The position numbers were made by a program, and so were the translations under genes. Positions 18,121 to 26,115 of a stretch of DNA of 64,000 nucleotides are shown piece by piece. The notes beneath the pieces were generated by a model. That model made no database searches, was not told where the DNA came from, and was given only the letters and a program-made list of their open reading frames with translations. Each line of letters starts with the position of its first letter. Position 1 is the stretch's first letter. The DNA comes from Bacillus sp. EB01. GTDB taxonomy: Bacteria > Bacillota > Bacilli > Bacillales > Cytobacillaceae. The stretch spans positions 416,823-480,822 of the forward strand of contig NZ_HG964497.1 in NCBI RefSeq assembly GCF_000613125.1, in the 5' to 3' direction.

Positions 18121-18954
18121 GTGAAGGATGAATTGCAGTATATAGGCAATAAAATTATGGCGAATGACCGTGTAATAGCTAAAAACGTCATCATAAATAT
18201 TGATAAAAATGATACATTTGAGCTTCCTGCTACCTTGCTTCCCGGTGAAAAACAACTGGAATTTTACTCAGAACTTGTCCATCTGCTTGGTGAGGCGCTT
18301 TTGAATACTGCTCCTATATACGACAAGGTTGAGGAATGGAGCAAGAAAGCAGCAGGTTACGCCATCCTGTATTCCATTTCCCTAACAGACTCCCTTCGGA
18401 GCGTAGCATTTTTCCGGACTGTGATTTGGGACGTTTTTACCGACGAACTTGAGAAAAAGAAATTTGCAGCAATTACGATGCTCGATGTCTCCAAAATACT
18501 CGACCCTTTATTAGACCGCGTCTGCAGTGTCATAGGCGAGGAATTTGAGGTCCATACAAATAGGCTTATGAATGTTGCCTATACTGCTCTTGAGGAGCTG
18601 TCTGTACCGGTCGTTCCGATTGTCGAGGGTATAGCCGTTGTGCCCCTTGTCGGCTCAATTGACACCCGCCGCGCAAGGCTGATCATGGATGTCTCCTTAA
18701 CTGAGAGCGCCAAACTGAATGTCCGCCAGATAATATTTGATGTTTCTGGTGTACCTATCATCGATACAATGGTAGCCGACCAGCTATTCCAGATTTTCAA
18801 TGCCCTAAGGCTTACAGGAGTTCAGGCAATTGTGACCGGTATTAGGCCTGAGATCTCGCAAACCATCGTCAGTCTCGGATTGGATTTCACCGGTATTAAA
18901 ACAAGAGCCAGCATGCAGCAGGCACTAAAGGAGCTCGGCATACATAAAAAATAA
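18121..18954 (+). CDS. RsbR-type STAS domain protein (stressosome paralogue)
   Basis: 277 residues from GTG, GGGAGGAG eight bases upstream. Residues 40-160 form the helical RsbR N-terminal (globin-like) domain; 165-275 is a STAS domain with IFDVSGVPIIDTMVADQLFQ. Thr182 (SIDTRRA) and Thr216 (IIDTMVA) match the two threonines phosphorylated by RsbT in RsbRA. Such proteins form the stressosome with RsbS and RsbT that controls RsbU and sigma B. No rsbS or rsbT gene is adjacent, so it is an orphan paralogue like RsbRB-D. The shared N-terminal domain with the nearby kinase is noteworthy. It is followed by a strong terminator and is monocistronic. Confidence 0.88.
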   Translation: MKDELQYIGNKIMANDRVIAKNVIINIDKNDTFELPATLLPGEKQLEFYSELVHLLGEALLNTAPIYDKVEEWSKKAAGYAILYSISLTDSLRSVAFFRTVIWDVFTDELEKKKFAAITMLDVSKILDPLLDRVCSVIGEEFEVHTNRLMNVAYTALEELSVPVVPIVEGIAVVPLVGSIDTRRARLIMDVSLTESAKLNVRQIIFDVSGVPIIDTMVADQLFQIFNALRLTGVQAIVTGIRPEISQTIVSLGLDFTGIKTRASMQQALKELGIHKK

Positions 18955-18989
18955 ACAAAACGCCTGTAGAGTAATGCAGGCGTTTTGTT
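18955..18989. terminator. Bidirectional terminator between rsbR-like and DUF6270 genes
   Basis: ACAAAACGCCTG/CAGGCGTTTTGT around a ten-base loop, with T runs on both strands. Confidence 0.88.
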
Positions 18990-20039
18990 CTATTCCTTTA
19001 GTAACTTATAAGCTTTCCTTATTGCTTTATACTTTTTCAGTTTCCGTTTTGCAAACTTGAAGACAGTCTCCGTTTCAAATCGGTTTAGCTTCTTTTTGGC
19101 TTTTGTAAGCTCTGACTTTGTTTTTTCCAATTGTTCTGTCAAGGATGCATATTCTTGTTCCTTAGAATCGGGCTGTCCAATTGTCCGTTCCTCGTCAAGT
19201 TCAAGGAGGTTTTTCACAATTTTTCCTGGCAGTCCCTGCTCCCCAACCTTGTCGAAGAGGACAATCTTATTGAGTCTATCAAGAAACTCCGGGTAATAAT
19301 CCATCGTGTAATGAACATAAAATGGACCCCATGGGTGCTCTGTAAAGCTGGCCAGGTCGCGATGCCTCAAATCAATTGCATGAACACCGTACTTTTCAAC
19401 TATATAGTTATCAAGCTCATCCCAAAGTTCATTCATGCGCTTGACGTCCATATTCATTACCTTGCCTGAGGTGCTCAAAGGTTTTCTCTCACAATCCGTG
19501 ATATATGTTTCGGCGTTTCTGGCCTTATGTACAATAATTCCGCAATTTGGAACTTCACTTTTCATAAAAGCAAAAAATCGATCTGCATGCTCCTTCCAAA
19601 GCTTCAGATAGCGTTCAGTATCCTTTTCGATCTTAAGCTCTATCATCTTGTCTGTTTCCTTCAAGTCCTTATAATAGCTTGTCTTCCATAGCATCCAGCG
19701 ATTATTTGTAATGTAACGTCCATCCTCAAGCTCAAGGACCCCGAAGTGTATATCGCCGAAAAAGTCGAGAATACAATAGTCTGGCTGAAGTTCCTTCATT
19801 TGTTCAAGGAACTCTTTATTTAAGTCTGACCGTACATTCCATGCTTCGTATTTGCCCATTCCTTCTACATATTCTTCCTTAAACATAGTGGGTTTGGACA
19901 TCAAGCTTATTAGAGATGTCTGATTTTGGGTAAGCACACAGTCATAGACATCTTTATAATTTGGGTTGAACTTTGAATTGAAATTGTCCCTAGTCACGCA
20001 GCTTCCCATGACAGCAACCTTCACTATTGGCTGGTTCAT
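18990..20039 (-). CDS. DUF6270-type SGNH-like protein with C-terminal coiled coil
   Basis: 349 residues, AAGGAG seven bases before the ATG. Residues 5-250 carry VKVAVMGSCVTRDNFNSKFN, a YCILDFFGDIHFG block and HPWGPFYVHYT near the end, the same three blocks as the C-terminal module of the gene at 10132-12111. These resemble the Gly-Ser (block I) and His (block V) parts of SGNH/GDSL hydrolases. Residues about 285-349 are Lys/Glu-rich with coiled-coil character. No signal peptide or membrane segment is visible, so it acts in the cytoplasm. A role in modifying a surface polymer is inferred from the paralogue next to a TagB/TagF gene. Confidence 0.7.
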   Translation of the reverse strand: MNQPIVKVAVMGSCVTRDNFNSKFNPNYKDVYDCVLTQNQTSLISLMSKPTMFKEEYVEGMGKYEAWNVRSDLNKEFLEQMKELQPDYCILDFFGDIHFGVLELEDGRYITNNRWMLWKTSYYKDLKETDKMIELKIEKDTERYLKLWKEHADRFFAFMKSEVPNCGIIVHKARNAETYITDCERKPLSTSGKVMNMDVKRMNELWDELDNYIVEKYGVHAIDLRHRDLASFTEHPWGPFYVHYTMDYYPEFLDRLNKIVLFDKVGEQGLPGKIVKNLLELDEERTIGQPDSKEQEYASLTEQLEKTKSELTKAKKKLNRFETETVFKFAKRKLKKYKAIRKAYKLLKE

Positions 20040-20130
20040 TTGCAGGCTCCTTCACTTCGACATCATTCAGCATAATTCTACATTATTCTTTCATCCCCTT
20101 GCCACTTTTACACATCTTCACCTTATAAAT

Positions 20131-20162
20131 AAAAAAAATGCGGATAGGCTCCGCATTTTTTT
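20131..20162. terminator. Terminator of the CPBP protease operon (bidirectional)
   Basis: ATGCGGA/TCCGCAT stem with long A and T runs on either side; nine bases beyond the minus-strand stop. Confidence 0.88.
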
Positions 20163-20170
20163 GGATCATT

Positions 20171-21130
20171 CTATTGGCTTGCCTTAATTTCATTTTCCTT
20201 CTCCGGACTTATTTTTCGGATAACCGCCTCCAAGGCCCATGCGGCGAGTATTATTACCGAAAATATAACGGAAGCCGCCTCATAGTAATACCATTCAATC
20301 GTCATCAACACATCGTAAACACCATGGACAGCTATTAGTAGCCAAAGATTGCGTGACCATAAAAGAAGGATACCAAGAATTAACCCCATATTGGTAAATG
20401 TGACAATCGTCCCTATCGTCACATCCCATGACTGCGGAGTATCAAGTGCATGCCCGATTCCAAACAGAAGACTGCTTAAAAACAATACAGCCATTAGTAA
20501 ACCTTCTTCCGGCCACTGCTGCCATTTTAATGGGAGAAATTTTTTAAAAAGCAACAAAAACAGAATCATATAGCCGAGCCGGTATACCTCCTCAAATCCA
20601 GCCAGTGCAGAGGTATAAAAGTCGTAGCCAGCAAAGTCAAACCACTCCAATACTGGGCTTGTATCATTAGGTTCAACCATTCCTTCATCATCTGCGAATG
20701 AATCCCAGCCGCCTTGGACCGTATCAATCGATTCTTCCACATACTCCTGGTAGTTATCATTAAAGCCCGGAAAAAGAATATAGGAATAAAAATTGACAAC
20801 TGCTGATGCCATATTGAACAGCAGAAAAACTGCTGCAAACTGTGAAATATACCCTTTATGCCAAAATGACTTCTTCCCGCCAGGCTCCACGGGACTCAAC
20901 CCGAGCGAGTCTCTCAATGTTCCGGAGGCATATGTTCCAGTCCGTCCCAGCCTCGGATGCAGCTTCCAGGCAAGAAATATCGAAACGATCATAATTGAAT
21001 CATATAGCTCGGAAAAAAAGTAACTGTACCGAGATAAATAGAGAGCCATCTCGGAACCAACGGTCACGATCAGCAGTAAAAGCAGTAACCGTTTTGATAC
21101 TGGTTTTGTTAAGTCGTTTATCAATTCCAT
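20171..21130 (-). CDS. CPBP family intramembrane metalloprotease
   Basis: 319 residues with about eight hydrophobic helices. The three CPBP motifs are present: EEVYR (Glu180, Glu181, Arg184), FGIGH (His227) and HGVYD (His269, Asp273), which build the metal site of Rce1-like proteases. A large acidic loop (about residues 120-165) lies before the first motif. B. subtilis relatives act in bacteriocin self-immunity or protein processing, but the substrate here is unknown. AAGAGG lies 11 bases before the ATG; a TTG two codons later with GGGGAA in front is an alternative start. It follows a 31-aa membrane peptide gene by 45 bases, probably in one transcript. Confidence 0.85.
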   Translation of the reverse strand: MELINDLTKPVSKRLLLLLLIVTVGSEMALYLSRYSYFFSELYDSIMIVSIFLAWKLHPRLGRTGTYASGTLRDSLGLSPVEPGGKKSFWHKGYISQFAAVFLLFNMASAVVNFYSYILFPGFNDNYQEYVEESIDTVQGGWDSFADDEGMVEPNDTSPVLEWFDFAGYDFYTSALAGFEEVYRLGYMILFLLLFKKFLPLKWQQWPEEGLLMAVLFLSSLLFGIGHALDTPQSWDVTIGTIVTFTNMGLILGILLLWSRNLWLLIAVHGVYDVLMTIEWYYYEAASVIFSVIILAAWALEAVIRKISPEKENEIKASQ

Positions 21131-21175
21131 TTCCCCGCTAACCTCTTAATTTAGCCAAAAGCATTTGGGCTTGGA

Positions 21176-21271
21176 TTATTGGCCAAATAGCTGAACAAGC
21201 AGGAAACCTCCACCGTTTACTACCAGCAGAAACAAACCGCAGCCCAATAACCATCTTCTATTAAATTCCAT
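21176..21271 (-). CDS. Putative 31-aa single-span membrane peptide
   Basis: AGGAG lies exactly seven bases before the ATG and the frame encodes MEFNRRWLLGCGLFLLVVNG followed by GGFLLVQLFGQ: a short basic head and one hydrophobic helix of about 20 residues. The stop is 45 bases upstream of the CPBP protease start, so co-transcription is likely. No family is recognised. It could be a small partner or substrate of the protease, or a chance frame with a good ribosome binding site; the topology (positive inside) favours a real peptide. Confidence 0.5.
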   Translation of the reverse strand: MEFNRRWLLGCGLFLLVVNGGGFLLVQLFGQ

Positions 21272-21387
21272 AATCATACTCCTGATCCATTTTCCTTAGC
21301 GTACCATAACTGCGTTTACCAGACATTAGTTTTTCTTGATGCAAAAGGGATAATTTTCGACCGGAACCTTTCTTTAATGACAAACTT

Positions 21388-21415
21388 GTTTTTAATCAAA
21401 CGTTTGATTAAAAAC
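21388..21415. promoter_or_regulatory. 28-bp perfect palindrome, copy 1 (candidate operator)
   Basis: A perfect palindrome centred on AATCAAACGTTTGATT and extending 14 bases each way. It lies about 117 bases upstream of the 31-aa peptide gene. The same 22-base core recurs at 33976-33997. A CG-centred AAACGTTT core is typical of LacI-type and some TetR-type operators. Confidence 0.5.
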
Positions 21416-21508
21416 CTGAAATAGCCTTTCAGGTTCTGTGATTTACAAGATTCGCACTTAAGGAAAATGTCGAACTGGTACAAACTGTTTTTATTTCCAC
21501 AGGTGCAG

Positions 21509-21542
21509 AAAAAACGCTGCAGGCATTATTGCCTGCAGCGTT
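21509..21542 (-). terminator. Terminator of the xpaC-yaaN operon
   Basis: AACGCTGCAGGC pairs with GCCTGCAGCGTT over a six-base loop; on the minus strand a T run follows. Confidence 0.9.
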
Positions 21543-21550
21543 CCCTATTG

Positions 21551-22747
21551 CTATTCGATTCGTTTCCGGTCCGTCTCGCCTTTAATATCCAGCAGCTTCT
21601 GCTTCAGGTTGCTCTCCATGAGTGATAGTTCATGCTCGGCCTGGCGCCGTTTGGTGCGGCCTTCTTCCTGAATTCTTAATGTTTCTTCAAGAGTTGAGAC
21701 AAGGCTTTCCTGCGTACGTTTCAGCGTCTCAATTTCAACAATGCCCCGCTCGTTTTCACGCGCAGTCTCGATTGTGTTCGCCTTCAGCATTTCGGCATTC
21801 TTTAATAACAAATCGTTTGTTGTCTTTGCAACCTGCTTCTGGGCTTCAACCGCATTGCGCTGGCGGATAAGTGTCAACGCAATCGCGACCTGGTTCTTCC
21901 AAAGCGGAATTGCCGTCATAATTGACGACTGAATTTTTTCGGCTAACGCCTGGTTTGTATTCTGGATGAGCCTGATTTGCGGCGCGCTTTGAACCGTCAA
22001 TTCCCTGCTTAGCTTCAGGTCATGGATTCGTTTGTCAAGGCGGTCAGCAAACTGCATCATATCATTGACTTCCTGGACCTTCATCTGGTCTCCTGAGACT
22101 TCCGCTTCCCTGCGCATTGCCGGGATAGTTTTTTGAACAAGCTCATCATACTTCAATTCACCCGCTGCTATGTACACATTCAGGGCATTGAAGTACTCTT
22201 TGTTATGCTCATATAACCGCTCGAGGAGAGCCATATCAGCAAGAAGGGTGTTTTTGCTACGGTCCAGCTTTACAGAAATCCGATCGATTTGAGCTCCGGT
22301 TTTTTGGTACTTGGATAGCACTTCCTGAACAGACCCAGTCATCTTGCCAAACATGCGTGAAATTAAGCCGCGTTTTTCTTGATTCAATTCGTCGGGATTC
22401 ACATGTGACAGGTGCTTCATCAAGTCGTTAATGATTTCACCAATTTCCCCTACATCCTTCTTTTGCACATGCTCAAGCATCGTATTTGAAAAAGAAAGCA
22501 GCTTGGATTGCGCCTGGGTACCGTACGAAATCATCGCCTGGTGGTTCTTCGGGTCAATCTGCTCTGCTAGCTGCATAGCCTTGGCCTTGTTCTCCTCAGG
22601 AATGACATCAATCAGGCGGACCTGCTTGCCGCCCTCGGCAGCCGGTGCCGGTGCAACAGCTGGATTTTCATTCGCGCCAAATGGATCTGAAAGAATATCA
22701 TCAAGAATATTATTCGAATTCATGGAAGGTTGATTGTTTTGATTCAT
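21551..22747 (-). CDS. yaaN: TelA/YaaN family protein (toxic anion resistance family)
   Basis: 398 residues, predicted cytoplasmic and largely coiled coil. Conserved TelA blocks are visible: LAEKIQSSIMTAIPLWKNQVAIALTLIRQRNAVEAQ and TNDLLLKNAEMLKANTIETARE in the second half. It overlaps the stop of the XpaC gene by an ATGA junction, reproducing the xpaC-yaaN pair of B. subtilis, and AGGAGG sits within the end of xpaC. The family was named for tellurite resistance in plasmid operons; chromosomal members are linked to envelope stress rather than to a proven enzyme activity. The symbol follows this gene pair and length (yaaN product about 386 residues). Confidence 0.85.
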   Translation of the reverse strand: MNQNNQPSMNSNNILDDILSDPFGANENPAVAPAPAAEGGKQVRLIDVIPEENKAKAMQLAEQIDPKNHQAMISYGTQAQSKLLSFSNTMLEHVQKKDVGEIGEIINDLMKHLSHVNPDELNQEKRGLISRMFGKMTGSVQEVLSKYQKTGAQIDRISVKLDRSKNTLLADMALLERLYEHNKEYFNALNVYIAAGELKYDELVQKTIPAMRREAEVSGDQMKVQEVNDMMQFADRLDKRIHDLKLSRELTVQSAPQIRLIQNTNQALAEKIQSSIMTAIPLWKNQVAIALTLIRQRNAVEAQKQVAKTTNDLLLKNAEMLKANTIETARENERGIVEIETLKRTQESLVSTLEETLRIQEEGRTKRRQAEHELSLMESNLKQKLLDIKGETDRKRIE

Positions 22748-23400
22748 TTTAGCCTCCTGTTTTCTTCAGGGATTTTAATATTCTTTTGATTTGCAATTAC
22801 CTTTTTGGCAACATCAATTTCAAAATCGAGATGGTCAATATCATCCCTGATAATATAGTATAAATCTTGCTCAATTGTGTCAGTCAGCTCATCAAGCGTC
22901 CGCTGGGTTTCATGAAGCTTAAGTTCGAGTTCAGGACTCCGCTTCGGCTGCGCAGACAGGAACGCGTATTTTTCGGCAAGTTCAATTAGAGAATCTAGAT
23001 GTGAAAAGTAAAACCGTTCCGCTTTATAAAATCGCTTTGGCTCATTTTTGGTCAGCTTGTAAATGTTTTTCGTTACCCGCAGCAGCTCTATCCGCTGTTT
23101 CAGGGACGGAAGATTTTTTATCGAAAAAAGGGCCCTATGGAGGCGGTTGATTTTCCGCTTTCCTTCCTCCAGGTTGGTTTTAATATAACGGTATTCCTTC
23201 CTTGTCAGGTTATGCCTCTTCAAGAATTGGGAATTGGTGTACATGCCAACTGATTGGTATGCCGCAAACCCACCAGCTGCCGAAATTCCGGTTGACAGCA
23301 GCCATCCTGCATCGAAACCAAGAAAGCTTACCGCTCCCGCTGTTACAGCGGTAGGGACAGCTATTGAACTTCTTAATAAAAATGAAAGAAATGGATTCAT
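22744..23400 (-). CDS. xpaC: XpaC family protein
   Basis: 218 residues with two short hydrophobic segments near the N-terminus (about residues 9-50, SSIAVPTAVTAGAVSFLGF and WLLSTGISAAGGFAA) and a charged helical remainder. Length, topology and coupling to a TelA-family gene match B. subtilis XpaC, named for hydrolysis of X-phosphate on plates; the true function is unknown. GGGAG nine bases before the ATG supports the start. First gene of the operon. Confidence 0.8.
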   Translation of the reverse strand: MNPFLSFLLRSSIAVPTAVTAGAVSFLGFDAGWLLSTGISAAGGFAAYQSVGMYTNSQFLKRHNLTRKEYRYIKTNLEEGKRKINRLHRALFSIKNLPSLKQRIELLRVTKNIYKLTKNEPKRFYKAERFYFSHLDSLIELAEKYAFLSAQPKRSPELELKLHETQRTLDELTDTIEQDLYYIIRDDIDHLDFEIDVAKKVIANQKNIKIPEENRRLK

Positions 23401-23856
23401 ACGGATCGACTCCCGACTTTAATAGCTATATCTGTTAGTACGTTGATGGCCATTGAATTGTTTCATTTTACATGAAAAATAAATTTGTAAATATTGGTTC
23501 CTTATATTAACAATACACGAAATGAAGGTATCTTTCCACCGGCCGGGATTGTAGAGAACACTAAGACTTAAGGCTGAGACTCTAGCTATATATATTTTTA
23601 AATGGAATACTGGTTGGTCAGTTTGGCCGCTTTACTCCATTTTGTCCCAGGGGCTCTGGTTTAAGAACATTTTCTACTCTGCAAGGCCCGTTTTGCTTGA
23701 ACCGTAGGATGTTTTCTGGTCTGTTCCGTCTTCTTAAGCCTGATGGAGGACAGGGAGGACATTTTCACTTCCGGAAAACTCCTTGGGAACTTCTTCGTTT
23801 TTTCCATTTATAATCTCGTTTTCTTCAACCTTGCCTGGTTTCAAATTCAGGCAAAT
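23401..23856. other. Gene-free region upstream of xpaC
   Basis: About 450 bases without a supported gene. A 78-codon plus-strand frame at 23743 has no ribosome binding site and runs into the antisense of mnaA. No repeat or hairpin stands out. Confidence 0.6.
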
Positions 23857-23890
23857 ACAAAAAGCCTCCATCCATTATCGACAGAGGCTT
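23857..23890 (-). terminator. Terminator of mnaA
   Basis: AAGCCTC/GAGGCTT stem with a 15-base loop; on the minus strand TTTTTGTATTT follows. Confidence 0.8.
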
Positions 23891-23904
23891 ACTTCTTTAT
23901 GCAT

Positions 23905-25044
23905 TTATTGAAAATCTGCAGGACGTTCGGCTTGCTTAAAGTGATAGAGGATTGCCTCTACAATTCGAGCCGAAGCTGAACCATCTCCATATGGGTTTGA
24001 CGCTTTGGCCATTCTCCCATGGGCTTCGTCATCCGTCAGCAACTCATCTGCCAGTGTAAAAATCGTTTCTTCATCCGTACCGGCAAGCTTTAATGTGCCA
24101 GCTTCCACCCCTTCAGGCCGTTCGGTCGTATCCCGGAGTACCAAGACCGGAACCCCAAGTGAAGGCGCCTCTTCCTGGACTCCCCCCGAATCGGTCAAAA
24201 TTAGATGTGCGCGTGAGGCAAAGTTATGGAAGTCAATGACATCAAGCGGCTCTATCAGAGATATGCGGGGATTATCCCCGAGAATCCTGCCTGCTATTTC
24301 CCTTACGACCGGATTCATGTGTACCGGATATACCACTTGTACATCCTTATGCTTGTCGACAAGCCTGCTAATAGCCCTGAACATGTTTTCCATAGGAATG
24401 CCGAGGTTTTCACGCCTATGAGCTGTCATAAGAACTAGACGGTCACCACCCAGTTTATCAAGCACAGGATGTGAATAATCTTCTTTAACTGTTGTCTTCA
24501 GAGCATCTATAGCTGTATTGCCGGTTACAAAAATCGCATTTGCTAATTTATTTTCGGTCAGCAGATTTTGCCGGGATTGCCTGGTTGGGGCAAAGTGCAG
24601 GTCGGCAATAACCCCAGTAAGCTGACGGTTCATTTCTTCAGGAAATGGAGAGTACTTATTCCAAGTCCGCAAGCCTGCCTCAACATGGCCAACAGGTATC
24701 GAATTATAAAATGCAGCCAGACTCGCAACAAAGGTGGTAGACGTATCGCCATGAACGAGAACAAGATCCGGCTTCGCCTCTTGCAAAACAGCGTTAAGCC
24801 CCTCGAGGCTCCTTACGGTAACATCGATAAGCGTCTGCCGGTCCTTCATGATGTTCAAATCATAATCAGGAACAATCTCAAAAATACTCAACACCTGATC
24901 GAGCATCTGCCTATGCTGAGCGGTGACCGTCACAATCGGTTCAATTTTATCCTTATGCTTCTCAAGTTCTTTGACTAGCGGCGCCATTTTAATTGCTTCC
25001 GGCCGTGTGCCAAACACGGTCATCACTTTAAATCGATCTGCCAT
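23905..25044 (-). CDS. mnaA: UDP-N-acetylglucosamine 2-epimerase (non-hydrolysing)
   Basis: 379 residues. Family motifs: KVMTVFGTRPEAIKMAPL at the N-terminus, VHGDTSTT, HVEAGLRTWNKYSPFPEEMNR, LMTAHRRENLG and LILTDSGGVQEEAPSLG, followed by RDTTERPEGVEAG. The enzyme converts UDP-GlcNAc to UDP-ManNAc in the cytoplasm, the donor for the teichoic acid linkage unit made by TagA. Length equals B. subtilis MnaA (YvyH). AGGGG lies 11 bases upstream of the ATG. Monocistronic. It supplies the pathway that the TagB/TagF-type gene at 12182 would use. Confidence 0.95.
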   Translation of the reverse strand: MADRFKVMTVFGTRPEAIKMAPLVKELEKHKDKIEPIVTVTAQHRQMLDQVLSIFEIVPDYDLNIMKDRQTLIDVTVRSLEGLNAVLQEAKPDLVLVHGDTSTTFVASLAAFYNSIPVGHVEAGLRTWNKYSPFPEEMNRQLTGVIADLHFAPTRQSRQNLLTENKLANAIFVTGNTAIDALKTTVKEDYSHPVLDKLGGDRLVLMTAHRRENLGIPMENMFRAISRLVDKHKDVQVVYPVHMNPVVREIAGRILGDNPRISLIEPLDVIDFHNFASRAHLILTDSGGVQEEAPSLGVPVLVLRDTTERPEGVEAGTLKLAGTDEETIFTLADELLTDDEAHGRMAKASNPYGDGSASARIVEAILYHFKQAERPADFQ

Positions 25045-25364
25045 CTTTTAACAAACCCCTATCAATTAAGATTCTACTTCATTATATCGGTTAGCCTCAG
25101 TTATGGCTATAAACCAAAAGCCTCTCTATATACCCTAAAGGCATTTGAAAGAATTTTCAATTATCCGTAAATGAGAGGAAATTTAATTTTTCAACTTAAG
25201 TAAACAATATTTTTTCATTTATCAGGATCATTCTGCCTGAAATCTGCTTATTTATCTGGAATAAAAAGTAAATTAATAGATTTCGACACCCAAACCCAGA
25301 GGCTATATGGTTGACTTACCCGGGAATAAAAATGGCAAGCGCGCTTCCCCGAAAGGGACGTACT

Positions 25365-25868
25365 GTGGAACGCCAAATTGAAAATTTCGAGCATCTCGCA
25401 ACCCAATATACCCCCATGATCAACAGCATTATCCGTTCTCTTCACATCTACACAAACAAGGAAGAATTCTATCAAATTGGCCTTATTGCCCTATGGGAGG
25501 CAGCAAGAGGCTTTGATCCGGAAAAAGGCAAATTTGAAACATATGCCTACCGCTTCATTAAAGGCCGGATGATGATTGAGTTAACCCGCTGCCATAATCA
25601 ACTTGAACGGAACATCCACCTAAAGCCAGAACACTGGGAGTTATTAGAAGATCAGTCTGTAGGCGAGAACGAAATTTCCGAACTGATTGATGCCTGCGGA
25701 AATTCCCTTAGTAAAAATCAGTTAAAATGGCTGAAATATACATGCCAGGACCAACTGACTATTCAGGAAATAGCCGTTCTTGAATACGTCAGTGTTTCAA
25801 CAGTAAAAAGCTGGCGGGATAGAGCTAGGAAAAATATTAAAACCATCATGGAGGAAATTGGCTTTTAA
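25365..25868 (+). CDS. Small sigma-70 family RNA polymerase sigma factor
   Basis: 167 residues from GTG 25365, chosen because AAAGGG sits seven bases upstream; an in-frame TTG at 25311 would add 18 residues. Region 2 covers about residues 30-75 (EEFYQIGLIALWEAARGFDPEKGKFETYAYRFIKGRM) and a region-4-like helix-turn-helix covers about 115-165 (LTIQEIAVLEYVSVSTVKSW). Region 3 is absent, as in ECF-like and other minimal factors. No anti-sigma gene is adjacent; the next gene is a 54-aa protein on the other strand. A 24-codon frame (25307-25381) overlaps the start in another phase. I cannot tie it to a named sigma factor. Confidence 0.8.
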   Translation: MERQIENFEHLATQYTPMINSIIRSLHIYTNKEEFYQIGLIALWEAARGFDPEKGKFETYAYRFIKGRMMIELTRCHNQLERNIHLKPEHWELLEDQSVGENEISELIDACGNSLSKNQLKWLKYTCQDQLTIQEIAVLEYVSVSTVKSWRDRARKNIKTIMEEIGF

Positions 25869-25918
25869 GATACCCCTGTCCATTTAACTATATTAAAATA
25901 GTTATTTCAGCAAAAAAA

Positions 25919-25946
25919 ATAGAAGGGGATCCTCTCCCCTTCTATT
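25919..25946. terminator. Bidirectional terminator between the sigma factor and a 54-aa gene
   Basis: AGAAGGGGA/TCTCCCCTTCT with a three-base loop, between two convergent stop codons. Confidence 0.8.
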
Positions 25947-25950
25947 CTCT

Positions 25951-26115
25951 CTATAATCTATCCGATTCGGCAATCGGTATACTTTGCAAGTCCAATTTCA
26001 ATTCTTCAAGCATTTTCCAGGTTGTCATTTCAGTTTCTGTTAAACCCTTTTCGTAGGCCCGCTTTAAAATTTCAAAAAACAGCATTTGGCCTTCTTCAAC
26101 TCCACTTTTCTTCAC
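25951..26115 (-). CDS. Hypothetical 54-aa protein
   Basis: GTG start with AAAGGAGG twelve bases upstream, which is slightly long but a strong site. The product begins MKKSGVEEGQMLFFEILKRA and ends ELKLDLQSIPIAESDRL; it is acidic, helical and soluble. Codon use and the ribosome binding site suggest a real gene. The frame stops five bases before a terminator shared with the convergent sigma factor gene. No family is recognised. A role as a small regulator of the neighbouring sigma factor is possible but unsupported beyond proximity. Confidence 0.6.
   Translation of the reverse strand: MKKSGVEEGQMLFFEILKRAYEKGLTETEMTTWKMLEELKLDLQSIPIAESDRL

Noticed and set aside
25952-25986. Possible inverted repeat TCCGATTCGGCAATCGG in the small gene
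   Set aside because: Inside the coding frame and too short to suggest an operator.
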